A program made the position numbers and the translations under genes. A model generated the notes under the pieces. That model saw nothing but the letters and a program-made list of their open reading frames with translations. It made no database searches and was not told where the DNA came from. Below are positions 26,800-36,268 of a stretch of 64,000 nucleotides of DNA, in pieces. This DNA comes from Streptomyces sp. NK15101. Lineage in GTDB: Bacteria; Actinomycetota; Actinomycetes; Streptomycetales; Streptomycetaceae. The stretch lies in the NCBI RefSeq assembly GCF_020400725.1, contig NZ_JAINVG010000016.1:1-64000 (forward strand), given 5' to 3'. Positions within the stretch are counted from its first letter, which is position 1, and each line of letters begins with the position of its first letter.

Positions 26800-27906
26800 A
26801 TGGGTTCGAGCACGGCGGCGATGACACGGCAGTGGACCACCTGGGGGCCGGTGGTGGCGGCGCTTGTGCTCGGCCTCGCCTGGGGGCGCGACCTCCCGGG
26901 CTTCGCGGTGGCGATCGTCGTCGTCTGTCTGTTCGCCGCGGTGCTCTCGGCCGTCCATCACGCCGAGGTCATCGCCCACCGCGTCGGCGAGCCCTTCGGC
27001 TCCCTCGTCCTCGCCGTGGCCGTCACCGTCATCGAGGTCGGACTGATCGTCATGCTGATGACGGGAGGCGGCGACAAGGCGACGAGCTACGCCCGGGACA
27101 CGGTCTTCGCCGCCGTCATGATCACCTGCAACGGCATCGTCGGCCTCTCCCTGCTCGTCGGCGCGCTGCGCAACCGGGTCGCCGTCTTCAACGCGGAGGG
27201 TTCCGGCGGTGAACTCGCGATCGTCTGCACGCTCGCGACCATGACGCTGGTCCTGCCGACCTTCACGACGAGCCACCCGGGACCCGAGTTCTCCGCCGCG
27301 CAGCTGGCCTTCGCGGCCGTCTCCTCGCTCCTCCTCTACGGAGTGTTCGTCACGGTCCAGACGGTCCGGCACCGTGACTACTTCCTGCCCGTGCCGCGGC
27401 CGGACCGGGGAATCCCGGAGTCGGAGGACGAGCACGCCGCCCCGCCGACCGCGCGCGACGCCTGGTTCAGCCTCGGCCTGCTCGTGGTCGCGCTCGTCGC
27501 CGTCGTCGGCAACGCCAAGCTCGTCTCGCCCACCATCGAGGACGCCGTCGCCTCCGCGGGCCTGCCCAAGGCGGTCGTCGGCGTCGTCATCGCCCTCATG
27601 GTGCTGCTGCCCGAGACCCTCGCCGCCGTGCGCGCCGCGAGCCGGGACCGCATGCAGACCAGCATGAACCTGGCGTACGGCTCGGCCATCGCCAGCATCG
27701 GCCTGACGATCCCGTCGATCGCGCTCGCCTCGATCTGGCTGGAGGGGCCCCTGATCCTCGGCCTGGGGCCCCTCCACATGGTGCTGCTCGTGCTCACTGC
27801 CGTGGTGAGCGCCCTGACCGTGGTGCCCGGACGCGCCACGCTCCTGCAGGGCAGCGTCCACCTCTCGATCTTCGCCGCCTTCGTGTTCCTGTCGTTCAGC
27901 CCCTGA
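26800..27906 (+). CDS. Ca2+/H+ antiporter family (ChaA/CaCA) membrane transporter
   Basis: About 368 residues from ATG 26800 (AGGA eight bases upstream); a GTG at 26767 in the same frame is an alternative start. About ten to eleven hydrophobic segments. The two CaCA signature repeats are visible as AVTVIEVGLIVMLM (acidic Glu near 80) and LMVLLPETLAAVRAASRDR, with an acidic cytosolic loop between them (RGIPESEDEHAA). Members exchange cations (Ca2+, Na+ or K+) for protons. The stop region overlaps the convergent acylase gene by 11 bases. Confidence 0.88.
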   Translation: MGSSTAAMTRQWTTWGPVVAALVLGLAWGRDLPGFAVAIVVVCLFAAVLSAVHHAEVIAHRVGEPFGSLVLAVAVTVIEVGLIVMLMTGGGDKATSYARDTVFAAVMITCNGIVGLSLLVGALRNRVAVFNAEGSGGELAIVCTLATMTLVLPTFTTSHPGPEFSAAQLAFAAVSSLLLYGVFVTVQTVRHRDYFLPVPRPDRGIPESEDEHAAPPTARDAWFSLGLLVVALVAVVGNAKLVSPTIEDAVASAGLPKAVVGVVIALMVLLPETLAAVRAASRDRMQTSMNLAYGSAIASIGLTIPSIALASIWLEGPLILGLGPLHMVLLVLTAVVSALTVVPGRATLLQGSVHLSIFAAFVFLSFSP

Positions 27907-30280
27907 TCACGACCACCTTCAGAGCGGGCGAGCGCAGGATGTCCTTCTCGCAGAACCGGGAGGTCACCCAGCGCTCGCCCGCGAACAGCCGGGTCTGGTC
28001 GCTGAAGTGCGGCGACGCCGGGTTCGAGGACTGGGAGTACGAGAGCAGGGTGCGGGCCACCGGGCACCGGCTGCCGTCCCAGCCCACGGCCTGCACGTGG
28101 CTGGTCCCGTGCGCGACCTCCACGTAGCCGCCGCCCGCCGCGTTCCACACGGGCTCGGTCTTGTTCCAGATCCCCAGGGACTCGGTCCCGCCGCTCACCG
28201 GGATCCGTTCCCCGTTCCGTACGACGAACTGGTGGGCCCCGAGCGGCGCGTCCGGCGCGATGCCCGCCGCCCGCAGTTCCGCCGCCGCGTCCCTGAGGGC
28301 CTGAGCGAAGCCGGGCGTCCCGGTGTTGAGGGTGTGCGGGGTGCGGACCGGGTCGGCCGCCGAGAACGGCACCAGCCACTGGTCGGCCGGCTTCACCGTG
28401 CCGGTGAACTTCCGCCAGAAGCGGTCGAAGAGCAGTGCGCCCCGGCTGTCGGTGTTCACCGTGCGGTCCCAGTCGCCGAGCACCCGGCAGACCTCCGGGT
28501 CCTCCGGCAGCACCGGCGCGCAGGCCTTCGCCGCGTCGGCCGCGGCCAGGTCACCGGCCGGCGCCCGGTTGGCGAACTGCTGGCGCTGCAGGTCGGCCAC
28601 CGTGAGCCCGCCCCGGTCCGCCATCGCCGAGACGTCCTCGATCCCGCCCCGGGTGCGCAGCGAGCGCGGCGTCGCGACCGTGCCGAAGATCCGCTCGTAA
28701 CCGGTCAGCGGCCGGTCGGCGTTGGCCAGCCAGGCGCTGTCGTTGGAGTTCTCCACGTACGGGGCGTCCCGCAGGACCGGCATCCGGGCCGGGCCGAAGA
28801 CGCCCGGCTGCACCGCGTCCGGGTCGGAGCCGGGCGCGCAGTCCGACCGCGAGCCGTCGAGCACGGCGACCCCCGAAGCCGGGTAGGTGGCCCGGCCGAG
28901 CGGGGTGGAGCAGCGGGAGGCGAGCTCGTCGGTGATCCGGGGGAGCACCTGGGACTGGGTGAAGAGGGAGTGCCCCGCCGAGTCCGCCGCGATCGTGTTG
29001 ACCCAGGGCAGCCCCTGCGTGCGCTTCAGGGCGTCGGCGATGTCCTGAGTGGACCGGGCCCTGCCGAAGCCGAGCGCGGTGTCGGAGCCCCGCAGGTTGA
29101 GCGCGTTGGGGTCGTTCAGCGCGTACGCCGTGGTCGCGGTCCACGGCAGCGGCAGCTGCGCCCCGAGGCCGCCGACGACCGGCCCGTACCGGGTCCACCA
29201 CTGGGTACGGGTGACGGGCGCGCCGTCCCGCACGGCCACGGTCACGGTGCGCGGGGTCATTCGCTCCGGCTTCCCGTCCACCAGGTAGGAGGTCGGGTCG
29301 CCGGGTACGAGCGTCAGCTGGTGCAGGTTGAGCGGCACCCCGGTGGCGACGGTGTGGCTCCAGGCGACCTTGTCGTTGAAGCCGATGTTGACGACGGTCG
29401 TGCCGAGGAGCGAGGCGCCGGAGACGTTCAGCTCGCCCGGGATGGTCTGCTGCGACTGCCAGAAGCGGCGGCCGCCCTGCCACGGGTAGTGCGGGTTCCC
29501 CAGGAGCAGCCCGCGCCCGTTCGCCGTCGTCGCCCCGGAGAAGGCAACGGCGTTGGAGCCCATGGTGGCGTTCTCGGGAGCGAACAGCTCGCGCGCGGCC
29601 TCGGCTGCGTCCTCCGGACCGGGAGCGGCGGCCGAGGGGGGAGCGGCGGCCGGCGGCCCGGCCGCCGTGATGCCGTCCACGGCCCTGCCCTGCCCGCCGA
29701 GCACCGAGACGGCGAAGCCGCGCCGGGCCACGTCGAGCGCGGTCACCGGGCGGACCCAGTCGGCGTCCGCGCAGGCCGGATCGGTGACGCGGTTCTTCCG
29801 CAGCCAGGCGTTGTAGCCGGCCGCCCAGCCGCGCATCAGCTCCTTCACCTCCCGGCTCGGCCCGGCCGGCGCCGGGGTGCCGAGCAGCTCCTCGACCGTT
29901 CCCGCGTCCTTCACGCCGCGGAAGTACAGGTCGCTGGAGAGGTTCGTGGTGGCGGAGGAGAGCGAGCCGTCGGGGGCGGCGTCCGGGCCGAAGTGCCGGG
30001 AGCGCTCGCCGTTCACGGTCAGGAAGCCGTCGGCGAGGACGCAGACCTGGTCGGCGGCCTGGGCCCAGCCCGTGCCGAATCCGAGGTTCGCGTAGTCCTT
30101 CGCCACGATGTGCGGAATGCCGTACTCGGTGTAGCGGATGACGGCCGACAGACCCCGGTCGGCGGGGTGGCGGTCCAGGCCGCCGGAGTCGGCGGCCGCC
30201 GCGCCGGGCAGCGAGGCCGTGACGACGGCGAGGGCCGCGCCGGTGAGCGCCAGGTGTTTCAGACGGGTGCGGAGGTGCAA
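27896..30280 (-). CDS. penicillin acylase family (Ntn) amidase, secreted
   Basis: About 794 residues from a TTG start with GGGAGG four bases upstream; an in-frame ATG at 30322 is the alternative. The signal peptide is HLRTRLKHLALTGAALAVV, then cleavage near GAAAADS. Alpha-subunit segment IRYTEYGIPHIVAKDYANLG; a spacer; then the beta-subunit N-terminus at GSNAVAFSG, where Ser (about 242) becomes the N-terminal nucleophile after autocleavage. LGNPHYPWQG and ENSNDSAWLAN are typical. Homologues hydrolyse acyl-homoserine lactones, lipopeptides or penicillins. Divergent from an acyl-CoA synthetase gene. Confidence 0.9.
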   Translation of the reverse strand: MHLRTRLKHLALTGAALAVVTASLPGAAAADSGGLDRHPADRGLSAVIRYTEYGIPHIVAKDYANLGFGTGWAQAADQVCVLADGFLTVNGERSRHFGPDAAPDGSLSSATTNLSSDLYFRGVKDAGTVEELLGTPAPAGPSREVKELMRGWAAGYNAWLRKNRVTDPACADADWVRPVTALDVARRGFAVSVLGGQGRAVDGITAAGPPAAAPPSAAAPGPEDAAEAARELFAPENATMGSNAVAFSGATTANGRGLLLGNPHYPWQGGRRFWQSQQTIPGELNVSGASLLGTTVVNIGFNDKVAWSHTVATGVPLNLHQLTLVPGDPTSYLVDGKPERMTPRTVTVAVRDGAPVTRTQWWTRYGPVVGGLGAQLPLPWTATTAYALNDPNALNLRGSDTALGFGRARSTQDIADALKRTQGLPWVNTIAADSAGHSLFTQSQVLPRITDELASRCSTPLGRATYPASGVAVLDGSRSDCAPGSDPDAVQPGVFGPARMPVLRDAPYVENSNDSAWLANADRPLTGYERIFGTVATPRSLRTRGGIEDVSAMADRGGLTVADLQRQQFANRAPAGDLAAADAAKACAPVLPEDPEVCRVLGDWDRTVNTDSRGALLFDRFWRKFTGTVKPADQWLVPFSAADPVRTPHTLNTGTPGFAQALRDAAAELRAAGIAPDAPLGAHQFVVRNGERIPVSGGTESLGIWNKTEPVWNAAGGGYVEVAHGTSHVQAVGWDGSRCPVARTLLSYSQSSNPASPHFSDQTRLFAGERWVTSRFCEKDILRSPALKVVVIRG

Positions 30281-30400
30281 GATGCCTCCCAACGGGCTGA
30301 TGAGCACTGCGGGTTGGACCATGCACGCAGTTGCCCGCCCCCTTGTCAACATCCCGTTCGGTATCCGAGGTCCGGGCGGACGCCCTGCCCCGCGCGGTAC

Positions 30401-30430
30401 TTGACCTTCCGTACGCTCCGCGCCGAGGAT
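30401..30430 (+). promoter_or_regulatory. possible sigma-70-type promoter for the 30437 ligase
   Basis: TTGACC, 18 bases, then GAGGAT, ending seven bases before the ATG at 30437. If used, transcription would begin at or next to the start codon, giving a leaderless mRNA. GAGG in the same place could instead serve as a ribosome site. Tentative. Confidence 0.25.
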
Positions 30431-30436
30431 CACCGC

Positions 30437-31945
30437 ATGGACCGACTCCTCAGCCGTACCGTCGACGGTCACCTGCGCGTGAGCGCCCGGCGCGTGCCCG
30501 ACCGGATCGCCGTGCGGTACGCCGACCGGACCTGGACGTACGCGGAGCTGGACGAGGCCGTCTCCACGGCCGCCGCCGTCCTGCGCGAGCCGGAGCACGG
30601 GATCGCCCTGCCGGAGCACGCCCGGGTCGCCACGTACGGCCACAACTCGGACGCCTACCTCATCGCCTTCCTCGCCTGCGCCCGGGCCGGCCTGATCCAC
30701 GTGCCGGTCAACCACCACCTGACCGGCGAGGACCTCGCGTACGTCCTGGAGCAGTCGGACAGCTCGCTCGTGCTCGCCGACCCCGCCCTCGCCGACCGGA
30801 TCCCCACGGGCTTCGCGGTCAAGGCCCTGCGGGACGCGCCCGGTTCACTGCTCGACGCCCTCGCCGAACCGGAGGAGTACCTCACCGACCGCGACGCCCG
30901 CGACCTCGCCCAGCTGCTCTACACCTCGGGCACCACCGCGCTCCCCAAGGGCGCGATGATGACCCACCTCGCCCTCGCCCACGAGTACGCGAGCGCGATC
31001 GAGGCCCTCGACCTGAGCGAGGACGACCGGCCGGTGCACGCGCTGCCGCTCTACCACTCGGCGCAGATGCACGTCTTCCTGCTGCCCTACCTCGCGGTCG
31101 GCGCCGAGAACACGATCGTCGACGGGCCCGACCCGGACGTCCTGTTCGACCTGGTCGAGGCGGGCCGCGCCGACAGCCTCTTCGCCCCGCCGACCGTCTG
31201 GATCGGCCTCGCCAACCATCCGGACTTCGCCGCCCGCGACCTCTCGGCCCTGCGCAAGGCCTACTACGGGGCCTCGATCATGCCCGTGCCCGTCCTGGAG
31301 CGGCTGCGCGCCCGGCTGCCGGAGCTCGCCTTCTACAACTGCTTCGGCCAGTCGGAGATCGGCCCGCTCGCCACCGTCCTCGGCCCCGACGAGCACGAGG
31401 GCCGGATGGACTCCTGCGGCCGTCCGGTGCGCCACGTCGAGGCCCGTGTCGTCGGCGAGGACGGGGAGGACGTGCCCGACGGCACGCCGGGGGAGATCGT
31501 CTACCGCTCCCCGCAGCTGTGCGAGGGCTACTGGGGCAAGCCCGACGAGACCAGGGCGGCCTTCCGGGACGGCTGGTTCCGCTCGGGGGACCTCGCGGTC
31601 CGTGACGCCGAGGGCTACCTCACGATCGTCGACCGGGTGAAGGACGTCATCAACTCCGGCGGCGTGCTCGTCGCCTCCCGCCAGGTGGAGGACGTGCTCT
31701 ACACCCATCCCGCGGTCGCCGAGGCGGCCGTCATCGGCCTCCCCGACGAGCGGTGGATCGAGGCGGTCACGGCCGTCGTCGTCCCGCGCGGGGAGGTCAC
31801 CGAGGCCGAACTCCTCGACCACGCCCGCGAGAAGCTCGCCCACTTCAAGGCGCCGAAGCGCGTCCTGCTCGTGGACGCGCTTCCCCGCAACGCCAGCGGC
31901 AAGATCCTCAAGCGGGACCTGAGGGACCGCTTCGGCGCACCGTGA
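30437..31945 (+). CDS. acyl-CoA synthetase (AMP-forming), FadD-like
   Basis: 502 residues, a compact ANL enzyme. Motifs: LLYTSGTTALPKGAMMTH (P-loop), ALPLYHSAQMH, FYNCFGQSEIGPL, RSGDLAVRDAEGYLTIVDR and the C-terminal catalytic lysine in NASGKILKRDLRDRF. It activates a fatty or branched acid to its CoA ester. It sits alone, divergent from the acylase, which could release a fatty acid; that link is speculative. Confidence 0.88.
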   Translation: MDRLLSRTVDGHLRVSARRVPDRIAVRYADRTWTYAELDEAVSTAAAVLREPEHGIALPEHARVATYGHNSDAYLIAFLACARAGLIHVPVNHHLTGEDLAYVLEQSDSSLVLADPALADRIPTGFAVKALRDAPGSLLDALAEPEEYLTDRDARDLAQLLYTSGTTALPKGAMMTHLALAHEYASAIEALDLSEDDRPVHALPLYHSAQMHVFLLPYLAVGAENTIVDGPDPDVLFDLVEAGRADSLFAPPTVWIGLANHPDFAARDLSALRKAYYGASIMPVPVLERLRARLPELAFYNCFGQSEIGPLATVLGPDEHEGRMDSCGRPVRHVEARVVGEDGEDVPDGTPGEIVYRSPQLCEGYWGKPDETRAAFRDGWFRSGDLAVRDAEGYLTIVDRVKDVINSGGVLVASRQVEDVLYTHPAVAEAAVIGLPDERWIEAVTAVVVPRGEVTEAELLDHAREKLAHFKAPKRVLLVDALPRNASGKILKRDLRDRFGAP

Positions 31946-32023
31946 CGCCGTGACGCGGCGGCGTCACGGATCGTCGGGCGTCGCGGATCGTCGGGCGTCA
32001 GGGATCGTGGGGCGTCACGGGCC

Positions 32024-32404
32024 TCAGCCCTCGCGCTCCTCCATCACGCAGAGAATGTTGCCCTCGCTGTCCTTGAACCAGGCGCCCCGCATGGTGTCCG
32101 ACTCGACCACGCCGTCGACCGTCTTGATGCCGGGGAGGTCGTACTCCTCGAACGTCACGCCCTTGGAGCGGAGCGTCGACATCTCCGCGTCGAGGTCGTC
32201 GACCTTCCAGCTCGCCAGGGTGTGCTCGGCCTTGCCGCCGTACGGCGTCTCGTAGAGGCCGATGATCGTGCCACCGCACTCGTACCTGGTGTCCTCCGGG
32301 GACTCCTTCGTGAGGGACAGACCGAGGGTCTCCGAGTAGAACTGCTTGGCCCGGTCCATGTCATTGACCGGAATGATCGCGGCTATGGGGGAGTCCGACA
32401 GCAT
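32024..32404 (-). CDS. VOC-superfamily (glyoxalase/dioxygenase fold) protein
   Basis: 126 residues from the ATG at 32404, chosen because AGGAGGT stands seven bases before it; a GTG nine bases earlier is less likely. One VOC module: IAAIIPVNDMDRAKQFYSET, GLYETPYGGKAEHTLASWKV and a final AWFKDSEGNILCVMEE with the usual metal-ligand glutamate. The activity cannot be named; members include glyoxalases, dioxygenases and antibiotic-binding proteins. It is 23 bases downstream of paaK and may share its transcript. Confidence 0.8.
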   Translation of the reverse strand: MLSDSPIAAIIPVNDMDRAKQFYSETLGLSLTKESPEDTRYECGGTIIGLYETPYGGKAEHTLASWKVDDLDAEMSTLRSKGVTFEEYDLPGIKTVDGVVESDTMRGAWFKDSEGNILCVMEEREG

Positions 32405-32427
32405 CGCAACCACCTCCTCCCCCCAGG

Positions 32428-33714
32428 CTACGCGCCCCGGAGGTCCACGATCCGCTTGATCTTGCCCACCGAGCGCTCCAGCGTCTCCGGGTCGACCACC
32501 TCCACGTCCACGGAGACCCCGACCCCGTCCTTCACCGCCGCCGCGACCGCCCGGGCCGCCGCCTCGCGCTCCTGGGGCGTCGCGTCCGGACGGGCCTCGG
32601 CCCGCACGGTCAGGGCGTCGAGCCGGCCCTCCCGGGTCAGGCGCAGCTGGAAGTGCGGAGCCACGCCCGGGGTGCGGAGCACGATCTCCTCGATCTGGGT
32701 GGGGAAGAGGTTCACCCCGCGCAGGATGATCATGTCGTCGCTGCGCCCGGTGACCTTCTCCATCCGGCGGAAGACCCGTGCGGTCCCCGGCAGGAGACGG
32801 GTGAGGTCACGGGTCCGGTAGCGGATCACCGGCATGGCCTCCTTGGTGAGCGAGGTGAAGACCAGCTCGCCCTCCTCCCCGTCGGGCAGCACCTCGCCGG
32901 TGAACGGGTCCACGACCTCCGGGTAGAAGTGGTCCTCCCAGATGTGCAGGCCGTCCTTGGTCTCCACGCACTCCTGCGCCACCCCGGGGCCGATCACCTC
33001 CGACAGGCCGTAGATGTCCACCGCGTCGATCGCGAACCGCTCCTCGATCTCCTTGCGCATCTCCTCCGTCCACGGCTCCGCGCCGAAGACGCCGACCTTC
33101 AGCGAGGTGGAGCGCGGGTCCACGCCCTGCCGCTCGAACTCGTCGAGCAGCGTCAGCATGTACGAGGGGGTGACCATGATGATCTCGGGCCGGAAGTCCT
33201 GGATGAGCTGCACCTGCCGGGCCGTCATGCCGCCGGAGGCCGGGATCACCGTACAGCCGAGGCGCTCGGCGCCGTAGTGGGCGCCGAGGCCGCCGGTGAA
33301 CAGGCCGTACCCGTAGGCCACGTGGACCTTGTGCCCGGGGCGCGCGCCGGCCGCGCGCAGGGAGCGGGCCACCACGTCGGCCCACATGTCCAGGTCGGCC
33401 TCGGTGTAGCCGACGACGGTCGGCCGGCCGGTGGTGCCGCTGGAGGCGTGGATCCGCCGGATCCGGGACCGGTCGACGGCGAACATGCCGAAGGGGTAGT
33501 GCTCGCGCAGGTCCGACTTGGCGGTGAACGGGAAGCGGGCCAGGTCCGCGAGCGTACGGCAGTCGTCCGGGGTCAGTCCGGCCGCGTCGAAGGAGTGCCG
33601 GTAGAAGTCCACGTTCTCGTACGCGTGCCGCAGGGTCGCGCGCAGCCGCTCCAGCTGGAGGGCCGCCAGCTCCTCGCGCCCGAGCCGTTCGCCGCTGTCC
33701 AGCAGTTCCGTCAT
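32428..33714 (-). CDS. paaK: phenylacetate-CoA ligase
   Basis: 428 residues, the usual PaaK length. Motifs: RIHASSGTTGRPTVVGYT (P-loop), FGAEPWTEEMRKEIEERF, IYGLSEVIGPGVAQEC, GRSDDMIILRGVNLFPTQIE and the ending ERSVGKIKRIVDLRG. It makes phenylacetyl-CoA from phenylacetate, ATP and CoA, the first step of aerobic phenylacetate catabolism. The paaABCDE epoxidase genes are not here, so it is an outlying copy or serves another aryl acid. GGAGGAG is six bases upstream, and a palindromic TetR-type site lies 30 bases upstream. Confidence 0.93.
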   Translation of the reverse strand: MTELLDSGERLGREELAALQLERLRATLRHAYENVDFYRHSFDAAGLTPDDCRTLADLARFPFTAKSDLREHYPFGMFAVDRSRIRRIHASSGTTGRPTVVGYTEADLDMWADVVARSLRAAGARPGHKVHVAYGYGLFTGGLGAHYGAERLGCTVIPASGGMTARQVQLIQDFRPEIIMVTPSYMLTLLDEFERQGVDPRSTSLKVGVFGAEPWTEEMRKEIEERFAIDAVDIYGLSEVIGPGVAQECVETKDGLHIWEDHFYPEVVDPFTGEVLPDGEEGELVFTSLTKEAMPVIRYRTRDLTRLLPGTARVFRRMEKVTGRSDDMIILRGVNLFPTQIEEIVLRTPGVAPHFQLRLTREGRLDALTVRAEARPDATPQEREAAARAVAAAVKDGVGVSVDVEVVDPETLERSVGKIKRIVDLRGA

Positions 33715-33743
33715 GCGCCACTCCTCCGCCGTCGTAAAACGGA

Positions 33744-33761
33744 CAACCGATCATTCGGTTG
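33744..33761. promoter_or_regulatory. TetR-type operator upstream of paaK
   Basis: CAACCGA and TCGGTTG, exact reverse complements, surround TCAT (18 bp). The ACCGA...TCGGT core resembles sites of PaaR and related TetR repressors. It lies 30 bases before the paaK ATG, a position suited to repression. Confidence 0.6.
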
Positions 33762-34011
33762 ATCCGTTCCGGGTCAGTAAAACCGGAGGCCCCCGGGGCT
33801 TGGCAAGGGGTGGGAGAACTTTTCCCGTCCGGACGGCCGCCCGGACCCCCGCCCGGACGGCGGAGCGCGCACGGCGCTCGCGGGGCGGCCGTCGCCGTCC
33901 GGCGCTCCCACCCGTTCGTGCCGCACCCGGATGACGTACACCACGGTGCGTTACATCTGGACGCGGAGAGCGACGAACGAGTCCGCGAACGCCCCAGAAA
34001 GCGAGCCATCC

Positions 34012-35433
34012 ATGTCGGTCGACACCGAGCCGGCGGCCACTCCGCCCGCCATCCAGCTCCGCCAGGTCCAGCTCAGCCTCAGCACCACCGCCGCCCGCAA
34101 CCTCGCCACCACCACCAAGTCCGAACCCCAGATGCAGGGCATCAGCTCCCGCTGGCTGCTCCGCAAGCTCCCCTGGATCCACACCCCCGGCGGTGTCTAC
34201 CGGGTCAACCGGCGCCTCTCGTACGTGGTCGGCGACGGCCGCGTCACCTTCGTCAAGAGCGGCTCCAGGGTCGAGGTCATCCCCGCCGAACTGGCCGAAC
34301 TCCCGCTGCTGCGCGGCTTCGACGACCCCACCGCGCTCGGCGCCCTCGCCGACCGCTTCGTCCAGCAGGAGTACGAGCCCGGCCAGGTCGTCGTGAACGC
34401 CGGCCGCACCGCCGACCACGTCTACCTCATCGCCCACGGCAAGATCGAGAAGCTGGGCATCGGACAGTACGGCGACGAGACCCTCCTCGGCCGGCTCGGC
34501 GACGGCGACACCTTCGGCGGCCAGGTGCTCGCAGGGGACGGGACGTGGGACTTCACCGCCAAGGCCGTCACCGCCGTCACCCTCCTCGCCCTGCCCCGCA
34601 CCGCCTACCTCGCCGTGGCGGAGCAGTACGAGAACCTGCGCGACCACGTCCAGGGCGCCGGGGCCGACGGCCACCAGCGGGCCACCAACCCCTTCGGCGA
34701 GGCGGCCATCGAGCTCAGCGCCGGTCACGTCGGCGAGGCCCCGCTGCCCGGCGCGTACGCGGACTACGAACCCAGGCCGCGCGAGTACGAACTCAGCGTC
34801 GCCCAGACCGTCCTGAAGGTCCACACCCGCGTCGCCGACCTCTACAACCAGCCGATGAACCAGACGGAGCAGCAGCTCCGCCTGACCGTCCAGGAGCTCC
34901 GCGAGCGCCAGGAGCACGAGCTCGTCAACAACCCCGAGTTCGGACTGCTCCACAACACCGACTTCGACCAGCGCATCCAGACCCACTCGGGGCCGCCGAC
35001 CCCCGACGACCTGGACGACCTGCTCAGCATGCGCCGCGACACCGACTACATCTTCGCCCACCCCCGGGCCATCGCCGCCTTCGGCAAGGAGTGCAACAAG
35101 CGCGGTCTCGCGCTCGACTCCGTCGACGTCGACGGACACCGGATCCCGGCCTGGCGCGGGGTCCCCGTCCTCTCCTGCGGGAAGATCCCGGTCACCGACC
35201 GGCAGAGCTCCTCGATCATCGCCGTCCGCACCGGCGAGAACAACGAGGGCGTCATCGGCCTCCACCAGACCGGCCTGCCCGACGAGATCGAGCCCGGCCT
35301 CAACTGCCGCTTCATGGGCATCGACGAGAAGGCGATCATCTCCTACCTCGTCTCCGCCTACTACTCCGCCGCGATCCTCGTGCCGGACGCGGTCGGCATC
35401 CTGGAGAACGTCGAGGTGCGTCCGCGCGCCTGA
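34012..35433 (+). CDS. family 2B encapsulin shell protein with cyclic-nucleotide-binding-like domain
   Basis: 473 residues from ATG 34012. An N-terminal arm ([20 protein letters not shown], then [19 protein letters not shown]) is followed by an inserted Crp-type beta barrel at about 105-205 ([47 protein letters not shown]). The HK97-like shell domain comes last (about 220-473, including [17 protein letters not shown] and [20 protein letters not shown]). This is the architecture of family 2B encapsulins, which form protein compartments and in Streptomyces often enclose terpene cyclases. The usual phosphate-binding arginine motif of cNMP domains is not evident. No cargo gene adjoins. A clear hairpin terminator follows. 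Confidence 0.9.
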   Translation: MSVDTEPAATPPAIQLRQVQLSLSTTAARNLATTTKSEPQMQGISSRWLLRKLPWIHTPGGVYRVNRRLSYVVGDGRVTFVKSGSRVEVIPAELAELPLLRGFDDPTALGALADRFVQQEYEPGQVVVNAGRTADHVYLIAHGKIEKLGIGQYGDETLLGRLGDGDTFGGQVLAGDGTWDFTAKAVTAVTLLALPRTAYLAVAEQYENLRDHVQGAGADGHQRATNPFGEAAIELSAGHVGEAPLPGAYADYEPRPREYELSVAQTVLKVHTRVADLYNQPMNQTEQQLRLTVQELRERQEHELVNNPEFGLLHNTDFDQRIQTHSGPPTPDDLDDLLSMRRDTDYIFAHPRAIAAFGKECNKRGLALDSVDVDGHRIPAWRGVPVLSCGKIPVTDRQSSSIIAVRTGENNEGVIGLHQTGLPDEIEPGLNCRFMGIDEKAIISYLVSAYYSAAILVPDAVGILENVEVRPRA

Positions 35434-35438
35434 CCGCC

Positions 35439-35464
35439 GGCCGGGCAAAACCCGTTGCCCGGCC
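35439..35464 (+). terminator. hairpin terminator after the encapsulin gene
   Basis: GGCCGGGCAA pairs perfectly with TTGCCCGGCC around a six-base loop, starting six bases after the stop. It separates the encapsulin from the GNAT gene transcriptionally. Confidence 0.75.
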
Positions 35465-35491
35465 CCGGACGCCGGTGCTGGAGTGGCCGCC

Positions 35492-36268
35492 ATGGAACCC
35501 CAGCACCTGCGTGACCTCCACGACCTCCAGCTGCGCCGCGGGGCCCGCCCCGACGGGCCCGGCTGCCGCGTCGAGCACGTCGGCGACGTCGTCCGCCAGA
35601 CCGGCCCCGCACACGCGTGGAACGGCGTCCTCTGGTCCGGATCCGACGCGCACGACGCCGACCGCGTCATCGCCGCGCAGATCGAGCACTACCGCTCCGC
35701 CGGTCTGTCCTTCGAGTGGAAGCTGTACGCGCACGACACTCCCGCCGACCTCGGAGACCGGCTCCGCGCGGCCGGCTTCACCCCCGAGGAGCCGGAGACC
35801 CTGATGGCCGCCGAGGCCGCCGCCCAGTCCCGGGAGGTCCCGCTTCCGGAAGGCGTCGAACTCCGCGCGGTCACCGACGAGGCGGGGGTCCGCCAGGTGG
35901 TCGAGGTCCACGAGCGCGCCTTCGGCACCGACAGCTCCCACCTCGGCCGCCAACTCCTGGACCGGCTCGCGGCCGACCCCGGCACGGTCACCGCCGTCGT
36001 CGCCCTCGCCGCGGGGGAACCCGTGAGCGCCGCCCGCCTGGAGCTGTACCCCGACACGGACTTCGCGGGCCTCTGGGGCGGCGGCACCGTCGAGGGCTGG
36101 CGCGGCCGAGGCCTCTACCGCGCCCTCGTCGCCCACCGCGCCCGCATCGCCGCCGACCGGGGCCACCGCTACGTCCAGGTCGACGCGGCGGACACCAGCC
36201 GCCCGATCCTCCGCCGCCTCGGCTTCCTGCCGCTGACGACCACCACGCCGTACGTGTACGAGCTCTAG
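35492..36268 (+). CDS. GNAT-family N-acetyltransferase
   Basis: 258 residues. The N-terminal half (about 1-110) is a degenerate GNAT-like region (RDLHDLQLRRGARPDGPG). The C-terminal GNAT domain (about 125-258) has AARLELYPDTDFAGLWGGGT, the acetyl-CoA pyrophosphate loop WRGRGLYRALVAHR and IAADRGHRYVQVDA, ending RLGFLPLTTTTPYVYEL. The substrate is unknown. It follows the encapsulin by 58 bases, but a strong hairpin lies between, so being cargo or a partner is not supported beyond proximity. The TAG stop overlaps the stop of the next gene on the other strand by four bases. Confidence 0.85.
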   Translation: MEPQHLRDLHDLQLRRGARPDGPGCRVEHVGDVVRQTGPAHAWNGVLWSGSDAHDADRVIAAQIEHYRSAGLSFEWKLYAHDTPADLGDRLRAAGFTPEEPETLMAAEAAAQSREVPLPEGVELRAVTDEAGVRQVVEVHERAFGTDSSHLGRQLLDRLAADPGTVTAVVALAAGEPVSAARLELYPDTDFAGLWGGGTVEGWRGRGLYRALVAHRARIAADRGHRYVQVDAADTSRPILRRLGFLPLTTTTPYVYEL

